This document shows positions 1 to 13,600 of a stretch of 64,000 nt of DNA, one piece after another; the stretch's first letter is position 1; each line of letters starts with the position of its first letter. The DNA is from Anseranas semipalmata (Eukaryota > Chordata > Aves > Anseriformes > Anseranatidae). Below the pieces are notes generated by a model, which had not been told where the DNA came from, searched no databases, and worked only from the letters and a program-made list of their open reading frames with translations. Both the position numbers and the translations under genes were made by a program. Where the stretch lies: positions 62,001 to 126,000 of the forward strand of contig VXAA01004303.1 in the NCBI GenBank assembly GCA_013399115.1, read 5' to 3'.

Positions 1-3000
1 AGCTTTGTTTCCAATGACTCACTAAACTGTGAGAGTTACTAAACTCTGGAGATGTCTTCAGTGTGTTCCTCCTGTCTTTATCACAAATTCCTTCTGAGAA
101 ACTCCCCAATTCTTGCCATGTCCAAAACTTGAATTGTTCCTTTTACCCCTTTATTCATTTCTGTCCACATGGCTTTTTATGCTGCTTGATTCTTATGAAA
201 AAATGTCAATAATTTACATCCAAGACAAATCTAGCTTATTCCAACCATATTGTTTCAGACTGTTCCCACAGGGCAGATGTGAAAAAGATCTCCCCTCTAG
301 TGACTTGAACCCGCTAAGTCACAAATCAGCCAACTTTCCCCGTTTCCCTGTATTGTCTCTGAAGAGACGTGAAATTTTAGGGTGGCATTTGTCCAGCCCT
401 ATGCCAGAAAGAGCCTAACCCATTCCCTGATGGTGATAACTAGATCCAACACCTCCACTGGGGGCTGCTGTCTAGGCTGGTGCAGACCCCATGCTCCCCA
501 CCCTGATGGTGAGTGTGATGAGTTCCCATGCTGTGAACCTCCTCTTTGCCAGCACCTTAGCCAGCAGAAGTAGAGAGCAGAGAACGTCTCAGTGCTGACC
601 AGATCACCATGGAGAACACCATGCCATGTTGCACCCTGTTAGCATTTTGCATGGCTTTCTCTGTTTATGTGCCTCAGTTTCCCTGTGGACACACTTCCTT
701 CTCCTCAAGCATTGGTGTTGGTTGCTTGACGTGTCTGCACAATGCTTCCCTGGCACATGTTTCTTCTGCCACCCACCAAACATTTCATTATATATGTTTT
801 CGGACTGGGCTGTCTTTGCATTTGAAGCTGTAAACTTTGTGTGTTTAATACTCTTGAACAATTTTGTATTCGTGTTTTAGAAAGAACTTCCAGGCTAAAG
901 ACAAGTAAGCTGTGCATACTGTCCTTTCTCGTGTGCTTTGCAAATGTCACCCAGCACTCCTCAAAGTTGGGGTTTCTTTTTCTTGATGCTTTGTGTAGCT
1001 GTATTCTGAGTGAAAGGCATGAACGGTTCAGGAGTTTATCTGATAGCTGTGGTTTCTTCTCCTTCCTGGAGCACCCCAATTAGATAATTGTCTCAGTCTC
1101 CTGCATATATCCTTCTCTATGACATAGGCTTTATAGCGATGATGGTGTTTGCTCGCTCTTTGTTATTTTTAATCCGAGTTGCCAAAATATTGAATATTAC
1201 ATTCCTTTTTGTTAGTGGTTCTGAAAATCAAGCTACAGTTACTGAGTTATTTTCATGTCCTTTTCATCTTTCTTTTGTAACTGTCTGAAAAATAATCCTC
1301 TGCTCATTTTCAAACAACATTATTTTACTGTTAAAATTATCATTTTTCTCCATAACTGTCTGGGCTGCACTAAAAACTTATCTCCAAAATGTCTTTCTGT
1401 AAATATAGAGCATCAAATTTGCAGTCTGTCTCACAATCCTTTTATCACTGATTTGTTCCAGTTTCTCTTTCTTTGTTCATTCACTTATCACATCTTTTCT
1501 ATTATACAATTTAATTATATGTTTTAATTCTACCATAACATTTTACCAAAATTAATCCTTCAAGAAACTCAGATCTCTCCTTAATCCTTTTCTTGATTCC
1601 TTTTCCACAGAAAAGATTCTGTGGAAGAGAGTTCTTCTCACCCACGAATTTCCAGCTTCCCATTCCTACCAAAGATTGCACCTTGATATCAATTATGTAA
1701 ACTTATCCTTGGAAGCCCCTCTTGCAGGAATTTCTTGGCATCTCCTGTGGTTCTTGATATTTTTGTCCTTTGAGGAAACGTATTTTCCCTCATTTTTCCC
1801 ATTATTTCATATTCATTGTATCCATTATTTGTTATGCATGTACAAAAGCATTGTCTTTTGTGCTGCAGTCATGCTTTCCCTCCCTGTCTCCTTCTAACTG
1901 GGTTCTTGTTTGTATTTTGTTGAATCAATAGCTTTTTGGATGACTGCTGCCACTGCCACCAGTGGACATATTCCCTGTTGTCTTTCCACATCTTCTAATT
2001 CTGTTTGTAAAAAACAGACTGTTCTTAAAATGAACTTTGATTTTCAGGCAGCTTGTTTTCAAAAAACCTTTTCCCCAAATCAGCTGTCCTTGATATTCTG
2101 CTCCATGGTATACACTGTATAGTTTACACGCTAGTCCCAGCTCTTTTATTTAGGATATGCTACTTTACATATGGAAGTTGTCATCACATGCATCAGTTCA
2201 TGCTTAATTTTTTACACCAGAATAGTAGCCCTAGATACTCTGTGTGTAACAGAGCCAGTATTAATCCTTCAAATTAAAAGTGAACAAATTATTTTGTCTG
2301 AATTTGGAAACAGCTTAGATACCAGCTGCTGGTATGCACGCTCTGAAGACACAATGGCAAAAAGAATATATTTGACATCATTAGAAGCAAATTATTAAGA
2401 AAAAAAAAAAAAGGAAAATCAGTCTAGCTTAGGAAGAGAAAAATAACATGAAACAATATATCCTTGAAAAAAGGGTGTCTGGGACATAACCATCTAATCC
2501 TAAATACCTCAAAGTTTATTGTTTTTCAATGGCTTTTCAGCCAGATACTAGTTTTCAGCCACAAAATTTTTTTTAAGCATAGTCATTCTGATGACAGGGT
2601 ATGGGATGGTTACAACCAGAGAAACAATTCTGCAATAAAACCTAGTTCTCCTGTCCCAAAATGTTGCTCAAGAATTTCTGGTTATGCACGGCTCCCCCAG
2701 TCCTCCACGAAATACCAACATACGTGATCTGCACAACCCCTGTGGTGATTCTGACCAGATTAAATCTGGTAATTTCTTGTAGGCTAGAAGGTCTTTAGTA
2801 ACAGCTGCTGTGTATGTTAGAGAAAAGCCCCAGAATTTACCCAGTGGGGTTACATTCCTGTCCTTCCACACTCACGGGGTGGTGTTTGCAGGTCCCAAGT
2901 GGTTCCTGATGACCACTCTGCCAGTCCCATTCTCTAATGCGCTGTTCTGAGGACACGCTCCGTGAAGCTGTGTCATCCTGGGAGCCAGGGAGGGTCCTGA

Positions 3001-6000
3001 GTCTGGCCTCCTCTTCATTGCCCTGGTTGAGACAGGCTGGGGCTGTCGCACTGAGCCCACATGAGGAGTCTCCCACGGGCAGGACATGGTCCAGCAGATC
3101 AGGAGCAGTGATAACAACCAGCAGTGAGGTTTGGATCTAGGTTGTCCTACGAAATGTTCCAAAATTATAGAAGATACTGTTATGACTCATGGTTTCGGAG
3201 CTGTTACGTGAGCAAGTATCTATTAACTTGTGCTGAGTAAGGACTTCTGGTTACAGTTGTTGTTGTGAATGCTCCCATCTCCTCCGTCCTCACCAGGCAG
3301 CACAGAGCCCTCTCCTGTGCTGCCCTCCTGAGGGATTCGCCCACAACGTCCCTGCAGAGCCCAGGGACGGGTTGCCGCCTTTTCAATTCTCTTTCACTCT
3401 CCCAAATTTCACACTCCAGATCCACTCCTTCAGCTCCGTTTTTCCACTCTGATCCTCCCTTTTTCATTTCTCCCGTTCTGGCCCCAGAGGCTGCTGTCGT
3501 GTAACGTCGCTGAGAGAGCAATGAAGGTTTCACTGGCAGCCCTCCGTCAGGCCTAGTCAGCCCCGGCAGAGGCCGCGGGTAACGCACCCTGACGTCTGTG
3601 GGCTGCTGCTCGGTGGCCAGCTGGAATTCACTGGTGTTGTTTTCATCTTCCCAGCTCCTGCCCAAAAGCGGCTGAAGCTGCTCGCCTCCTCCTGACAGAT
3701 CTTTGGTCGAACAGGGAGCTCCAGAGTGTGCTCAAGCAGGTAAGGAAAGCACTTCTGCAACCCCGGTCTTGACTCAGTGCTGAAGTCGGTGAGATTGCAA
3801 AGGCTGTGATTCAGCAGCGGGCGTGGGCAGTGGCCAGGAGCAGCCCGAGGCGCGGGACCGGCGATGCTCTCAGCACTGAGGCACCCACGTAAGGCCCAAG
3901 GAGGAGGCAGTAGGGTCACAGTCACAGCTCCTGGGGCTGTCTTTAGGGACCTCTTCATCGCAGCCCGTTGTGTAGGATCAGCGTGTCCTGACAGATCCTC
4001 GCAAAGTTCCTACTCTCTTTTCCCCCATTTTCTTCGGCATCCACAACCCTACCCTGCGGTCCCATCACCCCTACAGTCAGGATAATCTTTAAAACCAATA
4101 AAAGGAGTATTTAGGATTTGTTTTGCTCCCTGCAACAGAAACTGAGAAAGCGCCGAGCCAGTCGGGGCGCTGAGCCAGCTCCCAGCTCCCAGTGGCTTGC
4201 TTTGAACAAGCTGGGTTTTCCAACTCAACAACAGCAGCACCTGCAGAGAGTAAAGGGCCAAATTAAAGAGAAGGAGTAACATCCACAAAGGGGAATACCC
4301 TGGGGGCAGGAAGGTAGAGAGCGCCTAAATATCATTCTATTAACGGTTAGGGACTTTTCTCCGTAGGAGCTTGTGTAGCTTTGCACCAGGCTCTGCGCAG
4401 GAGCCTGTGCCAACTCATTTCGATGTGACTGAGTCACTCCTGTGTTCACACAGATGTTCATTGCAGAGGTATACATCAGAGAAGCAGGCTGGGAGTCTGC
4501 AAGGATATACGCATCAGGCATGCATCTTTGCCATTTTTCCAGGATGTGGAATAAGATGAATTAACATTGAGTGAAGGACTGAGTAAAGGTTTCCTCCAGT
4601 AAAGCTGGAGGAGGCCAGCTCCTAGCAGCTGGAGAGCAATGCAGGAAGGTGAAGGCCAACCATGAGGGTGACCATTCACATGTGGAAGGCACACAGAGGG
4701 AGGACAGAGGAGGCTGTCTGAGAATGAAGCATGCTTTCTAAGCAGAGGACAGCTTTCAAATTGGGCAGGAGGCTGTCTTTCATGGTGATAGAGAGCTATT
4801 GGTTTTGAAAGCAATGCACATTCACTGCACTTCATGTACATCTGCTTTTTCAGCAAGGATTTGATAAGAACATGATGGGATCTTTAGCTGGAACGACCTT
4901 CAGGACCCTCTCCTCCAGATTTTAGGAGCCTCTCCACACGCGTTCGGGCTGCAGGTGAGAACGGGACCCTCATCCATGGGGAAAGGGTGGCCTGGGGGCA
5001 GAGGAGCAGTGCGTGAGCCCCATCAGATTTTTGCTCTTTTTAGTCTCCCCCAAAGTGTTTTTTTTCTTTTTTGTGACATTTTCGTCACAAATCCTACCAG
5101 CCCAAACTGCAAAGCATTTGGTTTGATGAAAAGTCAGAAGCCATGCAGTTCTGGGCTTGGTGCAGACGCTGCCCACAGTACGCAGCTGTGCGTTTTGGAC
5201 AGGCTCAGAGCAGATGCCGTAGGATGGACAAAGCTGCTGGACACGGTGATGCTTCACATGTCTTTCTGTCTTACCTTCTTCACCAAGCAAAAACTGAATA
5301 ATTGCACTTTGCCAGTTCCTCTCAGGTGGGGCTTTCACAGGAATATCTCTGAGAGTATTTTCATTATTGAATTTTGAATAATGTTATCCAGAGAGTGTCA
5401 GTGACATGCAATTAATTCCAGCACATGCCATGGCACTTGCCATCATCCCTAAGCATTTTATTAGCACTTGAGAATCTGCCAGTAAGCCTCATGTCAAAAT
5501 TTGGAACTGTATGATACCATCCAAATAATCCCAGTAGAGAAACCAAGTTAGGGAGATCAAGGGCAGACTTCTCAGGGCATCACTAGGATTTTTTTTTTTT
5601 CAGTGTGGGATGAGGCCTGAATTTGTAAAGTACTTTTGATTCATAATTCCCACTGAAGGGAAAGGTGCTGAGCAGTTCTGCATTTTTCAGGTTCAGATCT
5701 CTCTGTGAGGAGGATTGAGGTTATGCAGAACGAATTATTTGCTCTCTTCCCCAACATGCTCTTTGCAATCAAACTGAACACAGTCCTGATGTAAGAGGAA
5801 ATGGTGCAAAGCCCACTTCTTTGCTTTTCCCCAGGCACGGATTTCGCTTCTTGCTTTGTTGGGCTGTTTCCACTGGGACTCAGTCTGATACTTCAGAGCA
5901 GTGTGGAAGTCCTGGGGGGAAAAGCTACGGGTAGCACAGAAACTGGGGACAGGCCAAGGGAAAAGATAAAAAGTTGGTTTTGAATGCAAAGAAAAGATTT

Positions 6001-8196
6001 CTTGAATGCTTTAATTATCTGGGTATTTCTTTTTAATTTGTTTTTCTCCATTTCAGAATTTGGAATCGGTTCATGTCCAGGAAGACAACCGTTTCACAAT
6101 TACTTAGGATGTTAAAGATGTAGATTGTTTCTGAGTTAAACTCAACTGTAAAGCAAACTAAACAAATGGATTTCATGTGGATGATACTGATATTTTTAAG
6201 CATTTTCTTCTTTTTAGGGGGAGAAGGGACTTTTATTGAGGTTTTACTTTCTTGATGTCAATAATTATTTTTTTTGCAAAGAGTGTGTCTGTGTAACTAT
6301 GTACGTGTTGCTGTGTATGTGTGCATGCAGACAACATACATGTGCACACTTGGCGAGTAGGATCTTCCTATGGGCTTAGTCCCATCTTCCACCAAAAGTC
6401 AGTGTGATTTGTGCAGTTTGACCCCCTTGCAGAGTTTTGACAAATTCCACCCGAACCATGCACCAAATGCTGCCACACTAAATACTTGTCACAGCCTGTT
6501 TTTACCCACAAGTACAAAAATTACCAGTTTTATGTTAAGTTCCCCCATTGCATATGGCTATTATAAACAGATACACACAACAATACTCTTCTTTAAAAAG
6601 GCTGGTTATTCCTAACGTTTATGAACATGGGCTTCTTTTCTGCTTTTGATTTTTTCTCCAATGAGCTCTTATAGTTATTAGTATTTTCTTTCCTGTCATG
6701 TGAACTCTTTATCTCAAGAAGCAAATTGACGCCTGCTGATTCTCTCCTGGGTCTCAGTAACCGTTCTCTGAAGCTATATGTGCGGGGACAATTATAACAC
6801 ATCTGCAGAGCATGAATATATTGGGTCCCAAATCGTTTTGAGTGCTGGAACAACGCAATCTCGTGACTGTACCTGGACAAATGTGGCTTTTGAGAAGCTG
6901 AGCTGGAGACAGGAGAAGGAGCTTGTTTTCCCCAGGATCACTGACTGCCACACAGGGCTCAAGAGTGAGGGATGTGGCCTTTCTAATCACCCTTTGTTTG
7001 TACTGATCAATGTAAAGAAGTAGTATTAATATTCAAAGGAAAATAAGCACTTGTGTGAAGTCAGAAGCTCAGATCCCCAGGGAAAGGACCAGCTAAGGAT
7101 GCATTTGTGCAGGGGCACCGGACCCTGTTTTGCAGATGTCAAGGGTCCAGGAGGTGCTTGGGAAGGATGAGTTATGGAGCTGAGTCTGGAAAGGGAAAAA
7201 CAGTCTCATTTTTTGCAAGTGTCAGACTCCTCGCTTGGTGGCAATGGGCATATCCCATTCACTTGACAGACATTCTGTGATTCGTGCCCACGGAGGGTCT
7301 ATCCATAACGTTCAGGTTGGCTCTAACACTGCTCTAGACCTAAGAAACACAGTGGCACTTGTCCCCCGTTTTGACATTATGGAGCACATGTCTGCAGAGA
7401 GGGAGATCATTTGCCAGCTGGTTTTTCTCTTGGACTATAAAGGGTGGCTTAATCTTGTGCACTTTAATGAGCAACAACTATTTGCTTGCATTCACCCACG
7501 TTCAGTTGAGAGCTTTCTGTGCAGAGCTCCCAGCCAAATGAAAGAGAAAAAAGCACCTTTGAAGTGGAGAGCTAGAACCAGGTGAATCCGGTAGGACAGT
7601 TTCAGGAGCATTTAAACAGCAGCAAAGGAGCCCAGGCCCGTGGGCATGCCCTTGCCATACCTGCCAGATGTTACGTAGTTGGATATATATTCTCATTTCA
7701 TGGTTCAAAATGTTTTCGGCAGGACCCAAGACTATGGACGTCCAAAATGGCTGCAGTACCCACCGGAAGGATTGTTACAGTTTTGGTGTAAAAGTATGTT
7801 GCGTGCAATTTTGCATTCAGATTTGTTCCTGTAATTACATGTTAGACAGAAGTCCTGGGAGCTAATGTTTTTCCCTGTAAAAGTAATTGGGGAAAGCTAA
7901 CTACAAAATGTAATGATGGAATATTGAGGAAATTCACTCTAATTGGCCATTATTTAAGCTTTATTTTAAAACAGTGCTGCTGCTTTCACCAGTAATGCAG
8001 TTTACTGTAGCGCTATATTATGCACAAAGAGCTGTAGCTATATGATAATCATCTCACAATTAAATTTACAAGCACTGGAGATTTCATTAGTAAGTATTAA
8101 ACTCAAAGGACCAGATACATCATTCCCATAAATGTCATTAGTACAACAAAGTTGTTTTTTTCCAAAGCTAATAAAATGCTAAAAATAGAATCTGTC
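1..8196. other. AT-rich non-coding flank
   Basis: No gene is recognised. Open frames are short, overlap on both strands and resemble no known protein. AT-rich stretches dominate 1.1-2.6 kb and 6.0-6.7 kb. A CpG-richer patch lies at about 3.45-3.95 kb. Short A or T runs and a GT-rich patch (about 6284-6350) are present. 1.2-2.1 kb may be degraded retrotransposon, but I could not assign it. Confidence 0.6.
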
Positions 8197-8325
8197 TCCA
8201 TCCTCGGAGATCTTCAAAACTTGACTGCACACAGCCCTGAGCAGCCCAATCTGGCTTTGGCGTTATCCCTGCTTTGAGCTGGGCAGAGCAGAGAGGTCCC
8301 TTCCGATCTTAATTCCCTTTTGATG
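8197..8325 (+). mobile_element. CR1 LINE, degraded 3' end
   Basis: Begins CTCCATCCTCGGAGATCTTC and continues through CCTGAGCAGCCCAATCTGG to GAGAGGTCCCTTCC, the order of the CR1 3' end in sense orientation. It is 5'-truncated and diverged, and the terminal repeats have decayed. Confidence 0.75.
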
Positions 8326-9940
8326 CTGCTGCACGTTGCTGCTCTCATACCTCAAAACACAGCTAACTCGAGGGAGCAGGGCGCTGTGTGAATTGTAGCC
8401 ACTCTGCCACCCCAGGGCTAGTTTGCAGCTATTTTTTTTTTTTCCTGGGAAATTCTTTGATAGTCAACTCTATTTTCCTCAGTTTCTCTTTGTAAAATCT
8501 GGGCCACAGACTCTACCCAAGTAGGAGAAGTGACACTGGTGCCCAGTTGTGAAAGGAAAGGAAAATCAGACTTATTGGAGTAACTGGTGTTGCCTATAAC
8601 CAGCGGTTTGGGACCTTCTTTTCCAAGCAATGCTTCTCCCAGGGGCAGAGCTCAGCACCGCAGGACTTGGATGCTGTTTTCACCTCCAATGCAAATGTTT
8701 TTCATTCCAGAGAGACATTGTTTTTCAAAGGCTTGTCTTTGACACCTTCGTTCAGCCCTTGTTTTCCTGGTTTTCACTCGTGCAAGAGCCAATGTAGGGA
8801 GTATCCCCAATGATACAGATGAGGCAGGCGTACAGTACGTAGCACACACTCTGGGTCGTAGTGATGGAGAATTACTGAGGAGGGAAGGACCATAGCTAGC
8901 AGCACTGTGAGCTCTGCCAGCAGCAGAAATAAGAGCAGTTGGGGCTTGATTTGTGCGCAGGACACACAACCATGTAAATAAATACCATACTTGTTTGTCC
9001 TGGGCTTAGCAGAGGTTTTTGGTCTATTTTCTCATAAACGCATTGTTTGTTTTGTGTATGTACAATCCAACACACCCCAGCATTTCAGAAGCCTCATGGA
9101 CGAGTAGAAGGCAGTAGGCAGTTTTATTCCTCTCTGACCATGCACCAGTTTGAGACCACCTTAGCCTACCAGTCCATAGCTATAAAGTGTATTCTGTAAG
9201 ATATAGGTATGTGAGAATAATGTATCAGAGTTTTGTTTTGGCTGTACTGTATGTATTTGCTTCATTGGAAAAGCTGAAATCAATAAAAATTGCTGGAATT
9301 TCTTCAAGCTTCCTGTTTTGGATGGTTTTGTTTTGGTTGTCTTGCCACGATGTTGGTAAAGAATAAAGCATCTGTTTGAAAGGTTTGCAAGAACCTGTTA
9401 TCCTGCAGCAGTCATCAGCCACTGGTCTGTTCAGCCCTTTGCTGATACAGGGAATGAAGCTGTTAGTCCTGTTTCCTCCACCATTACAGCTTTGGCAAGC
9501 CTCAGTGGGTTTCTCTCCCATGACCTTTTACAGTCACCACTTCAATCTATGAAAAATTGAAGTATTGATAGCATCATTTGTGTCACTTCTATGGAGCCGC
9601 ACTTTGTTGTGGGGAAAAAAAAAAAAAAAACTTAATTCTTTCTGAACCTGACTCACATGAGCTGCGTTTGAAGCTACCTAGGTCTTATATTTAAAAGGTG
9701 AGATGAGTTGATCCTCCCTCAGTTTCTCAGACAGCCATGGGCTGTCTCTGGTCCAGGCTGGGAAGTCCCAGACCAGTTCCTCAGACAGAGCCATCATTCA
9801 TCATTCACGGTGACCTCCTCTGAACCTGCCCCAATTAAACTATTATTTCCTTTCAGAGATGGGGAGACCAGAACTACATTCAGTATGCAAGGGGTGAGTA
9901 AGTCATGAGTTTATATAGGGACATAATAGCCACATTTTTG
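8326..9940. other. Intergenic, no gene seen
   Basis: Non-coding. Contains an A-run at about 9615-9630. No repeat family was recognised. Confidence 0.5.
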
Positions 9941-10680
9941 TTCTCTTTCCTTCCCTAATAATTCATAAAATTCAGCTTGCTTTCTGCACCACTGTTGCAC
10001 ATTGAGCAGTCACTGGGATGGGACTGTCTATCATAAAGTTCCCTCTAACCGGTCATGGTCAACTCCAAGCCCATCGTCTGCATTGGAAGATAAGTTTATT
10101 TCACCCCAAGTGTATCACCTAACATTTCTCTAAGCTGATGTTTCTCTGCCATTTATCACCCATTCCTTATTGACCTGTAGTTCACCAAATTTTTATATAC
10201 AGGCATCACATTTAGTCCTCAGGTACGTGGCAGTGTGGGTTTTTATCTATTAGGTACTGGATGTTGTAGGAATCTTCCCCATTTCTCACAGGCATCACAA
10301 ATGAAAAAATAAATAAATAAGGAAGTAAAGATCTTTCTCTGCTCTTCCCCTCCCCAAGTACTCTTTTCACCCCTGCTATTTATTGGCACTCCAGTCTCTG
10401 TGGCAGGCCTTCATATATTTGAAGACACTCTTATTATTTATGGCTTATTCTTATGACTTTGGCTAGTTGTTCCTTCAACTCCTTTTTGGCATATTTAGTG
10501 CAATTTACATTTAACCTGGCAGAGGTTATGAAGTTTTTCCTGCTTTTGTCTTCAGCTATTCAAAAGACACCTTCTGATAACTTCCCTCTCCTGCTGCTTA
10601 ACCCAGCCAGCTCCCTTCTGCTCTTCCTCAAGGAATTCTTAACTGGTGGGACGTACTGGGATTGTGTTTCCATATGATAA
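9941..10680 (-). mobile_element. Ancient CR1/L3-like LINE remnants (antisense)
   Basis: Two stretches resemble the antisense of old amniote CR1/L3 elements: about 10130-10270 (TTTATCACCCATTCCTTATTG followed by TGACCTGTAGTTCACC) and about 10400-10560 (CTTCATATATTTGAAGACAC and a following stretch ending in TTCCTGCTTTTGTCTTCAGC). Both are heavily diverged. They are separated by a short (AAAT)n-rich patch near 10305-10321. The match is from memory. Confidence 0.45.
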
Positions 10681-13600
10681 GCATAATCTGCACTGTCTGT
10701 AATGTTCAATTCACCCTTTTTGCTTCCCCTTAACAAGCATCATCCTTTAAGTTCCCCTTTCAGAAGAAGTACACAGTGGTGGATATTTAGGCTTTTCTTG
10801 ATCCAGATGTTGATGGTACAGAGCAGCTCTACAAATGTAAGATTTGGGATCCGTCATGCTAATAAGGACCAAATTTAAGGCTGCATCTGCTCTGGGGACT
10901 TCCCAGCCCGCTCCAAGGAATTGCTGTCAACAGCGCCTAAGAATTTGGTCTCTGCATCACATCCTGCAGCAGCTGTAACCTGGCCTACGTGGGGATAAAT
11001 GAAGTGCAGGATGCACAGAAGATGTAGTGCTTCCCGTGCTGGGGAACACTGTAGTGTATAAATACTGATGGCAGCGCTGCAAAAGCAGTAAGGAAGCAGC
11101 ATCCTCTTGATCTCCTTCAGAAGATGGCTCTTCAAAGAAGAAACCTGGCAAAGGGGAACATGATCTCAGCTACGAGGAGTGTTTAGCTCATTTACTCAAA
11201 GTGAGGCTTAGGGATAATCCTTCCCACTGACAAGTATCTTATAAAAAGAGGATTTGTAGCCTATCAGACAGGCTTGGCACGTCCTTTAAATCCGTGCATA
11301 GGAAAAGGGGCAGGCATCGCCCCATACGATTTTGCACAGAGCTGCTTTCCAGGAGCACCCTCTGCTGAGATTTTTGAAGGGTGGGAAAGCACCAGAGAAT
11401 TAAGCACAAAGGCAAAGCACCAAACCCCAAACTTCTTAATCAGTTTTGGACGGACCTTATACAGCAACACTTTGAAACTGAAATTGCATTGGCAACCATG
11501 ATCATTCCTTACTCAAGCTGTTTCTAGGCCACAGTGCAGGAGGCATATTTCCAGTTGGTTTTGAATGTAGTACCTAAGCAATTGTCTTATAAAAGCCCTT
11601 ATGGATCTGAGTATCCGGAACTCCTTGGGAGGATTAACTATCAATATCACGTGTGCTAATGATGTCCATTCCACAGCTTCTTCAGGTACAAACTGCACCT
11701 GAAGACACTGCTAAGAAAGGTCATATAAATGACAGGCTAGGACAGCAAGTAGTCTTCTACTGAGTCTAGCATGGATGCAGAGTGTCTAAAATTAATGCAG
11801 ATGAGTCCTGCTTCTAGATTCTTGAGCAGGCTCTCTGGACACTGAAGAAGGGCAGGACATGTGTCATTTGTAGATCTCAGCACATGGCTGAAATTCAGAA
11901 ATTAAGGGTTGTTCAGCAGTGGACATGACACACTGCTAAGTGTTTGGATCTCTCTCTGTCCATTTACAGCATGTAAAATGACTACCAAGAATCTGGTATG
12001 TGCTGCTGTTTTGGGACCAGTATCCTTTATATGAACACATAAGAAAAGTTCATTTTTGGATGGGCAGCCTGTAGACACATGCAAAGACCACAGGGTGGTT
12101 GGCAAGAAAAAGAAAACCAAGATGCTCCTCGTGTGGTTCAAATGCAGTGAAAGGTGCATCCCCTCCAGAGGCTGGCTCAGGGAGTCATGGACACACTGGT
12201 TTAGCTCAAAGGCACTGGTGTTGCAGCAGGATTCAAGCGAAACAAAATGGGGTCTGCAGTGTGCAGAATACCCATACAGCATTCCTTCTCCAAAATACAG
12301 CAAGCAGTAAATTCATGGAAACCTCACAGGTCCTAGAGCTCATGGGACCTCAAATAATGCATGGGACTCCACCAGAAAAGCCTTATCCCAGCAGTAAAGC
12401 AACCCCTGTGTAGCCCCACATGTCCTACAGTGCCACTTTTGAGTCTTTGTCACTGCCTGTGATGTGTTCAGAGCAGACCGCTCTCCATTTTCAGGCCTGT
12501 GGGACACCTTCCCCACAGATCCCAGGCATCCCCAGAAATACCCCACTGCCCCAGGCCACCGCCCAGAGGATCATCACTTCCCAGCCAGAAGCACTTCCCA
12601 ATTCAGGCTAATTAAACTGCACAGAGACCACACTGCACTGCGCAGAGCATCCCTAGGACACACCGAGCCCCAGCCGCACACCGCAATAGCACAAACGACC
12701 CCACAGTGCCACCACCTCATGCTGGCACACACTTGCTCAACCAAGCTCCTCTATCTTGGTTTCCCACAGCCTGGGTGCGATCACCCCGAGCAGAGGCACC
12801 GCCGTGGCATCCCGGTCCCACACGGCACACTCCTGGAGGACACGTGGCAGCCCATACCAGAAAGCCCTGTCCCATAAAAGCCTGGTACATGCAGATGAGC
12901 CTCAGCATATGCATGGCACCCATGGCCCATAGCCCCCATAGCGCTCATGCACCCACGCTCCAGGGCATCTCCACCACGGGTGCCGGGGGCCTGGGTCAGA
13001 GGAAAGCACAAGTCCTCTGTGAGGCACAGTGACTCATTCCCTATTTACCTTCCCGGTAACGTTCATGACTTTATGGTCCTCTATTGTATAACCCTCATTT
13101 GTATCTTTCCCACAGTTATGTGTCCTTGCAGATTTAATCTCACTGAGCACGGAAGTTGTTATCTATCCAAGACTGCACTTGGCCCCTTTCTTGGTGTTTT
13201 CTAAGCTTGCCTTTGTCCCTCGGGACATGTTGTGGGAAAACCTTTTGAAGGACTGCCGTGAAGCTTCCCAAACACAAAACCATGTCTCTTTCTCTCCTCT
13301 AACAGCAGGAGGTCTCCCCTTTGCATGGCTGAGATGCAGGAAAATGTGCAGCCCTGCTCGAGCCTTTACAGCCTCTTCTCCATCCGCATGGGTGGAGTAG
13401 TGACATCCAGAGCAACGTTTCCTTGTTTTAGGAAGCACCCTGTTCAGTTTGTCAGGATGTGGCATCCACTCCTGGATGCTCACACTGAATAACCTCCATC
13501 AGGCCGAGCCCCTGTTATGCTCTTCCAGCTCCCGTTACAGCCTTCTGCAGTCTCATGCAGGAAGGGATCTGACGAGTGGGTAATTGCGTCCCTGCTCCCA

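Noticed and set aside
609..880. Overlapping short frames starting with MENT and MLHP
   Set aside because: Both strands and two frames are open over the same bases; nothing resembles a known protein.
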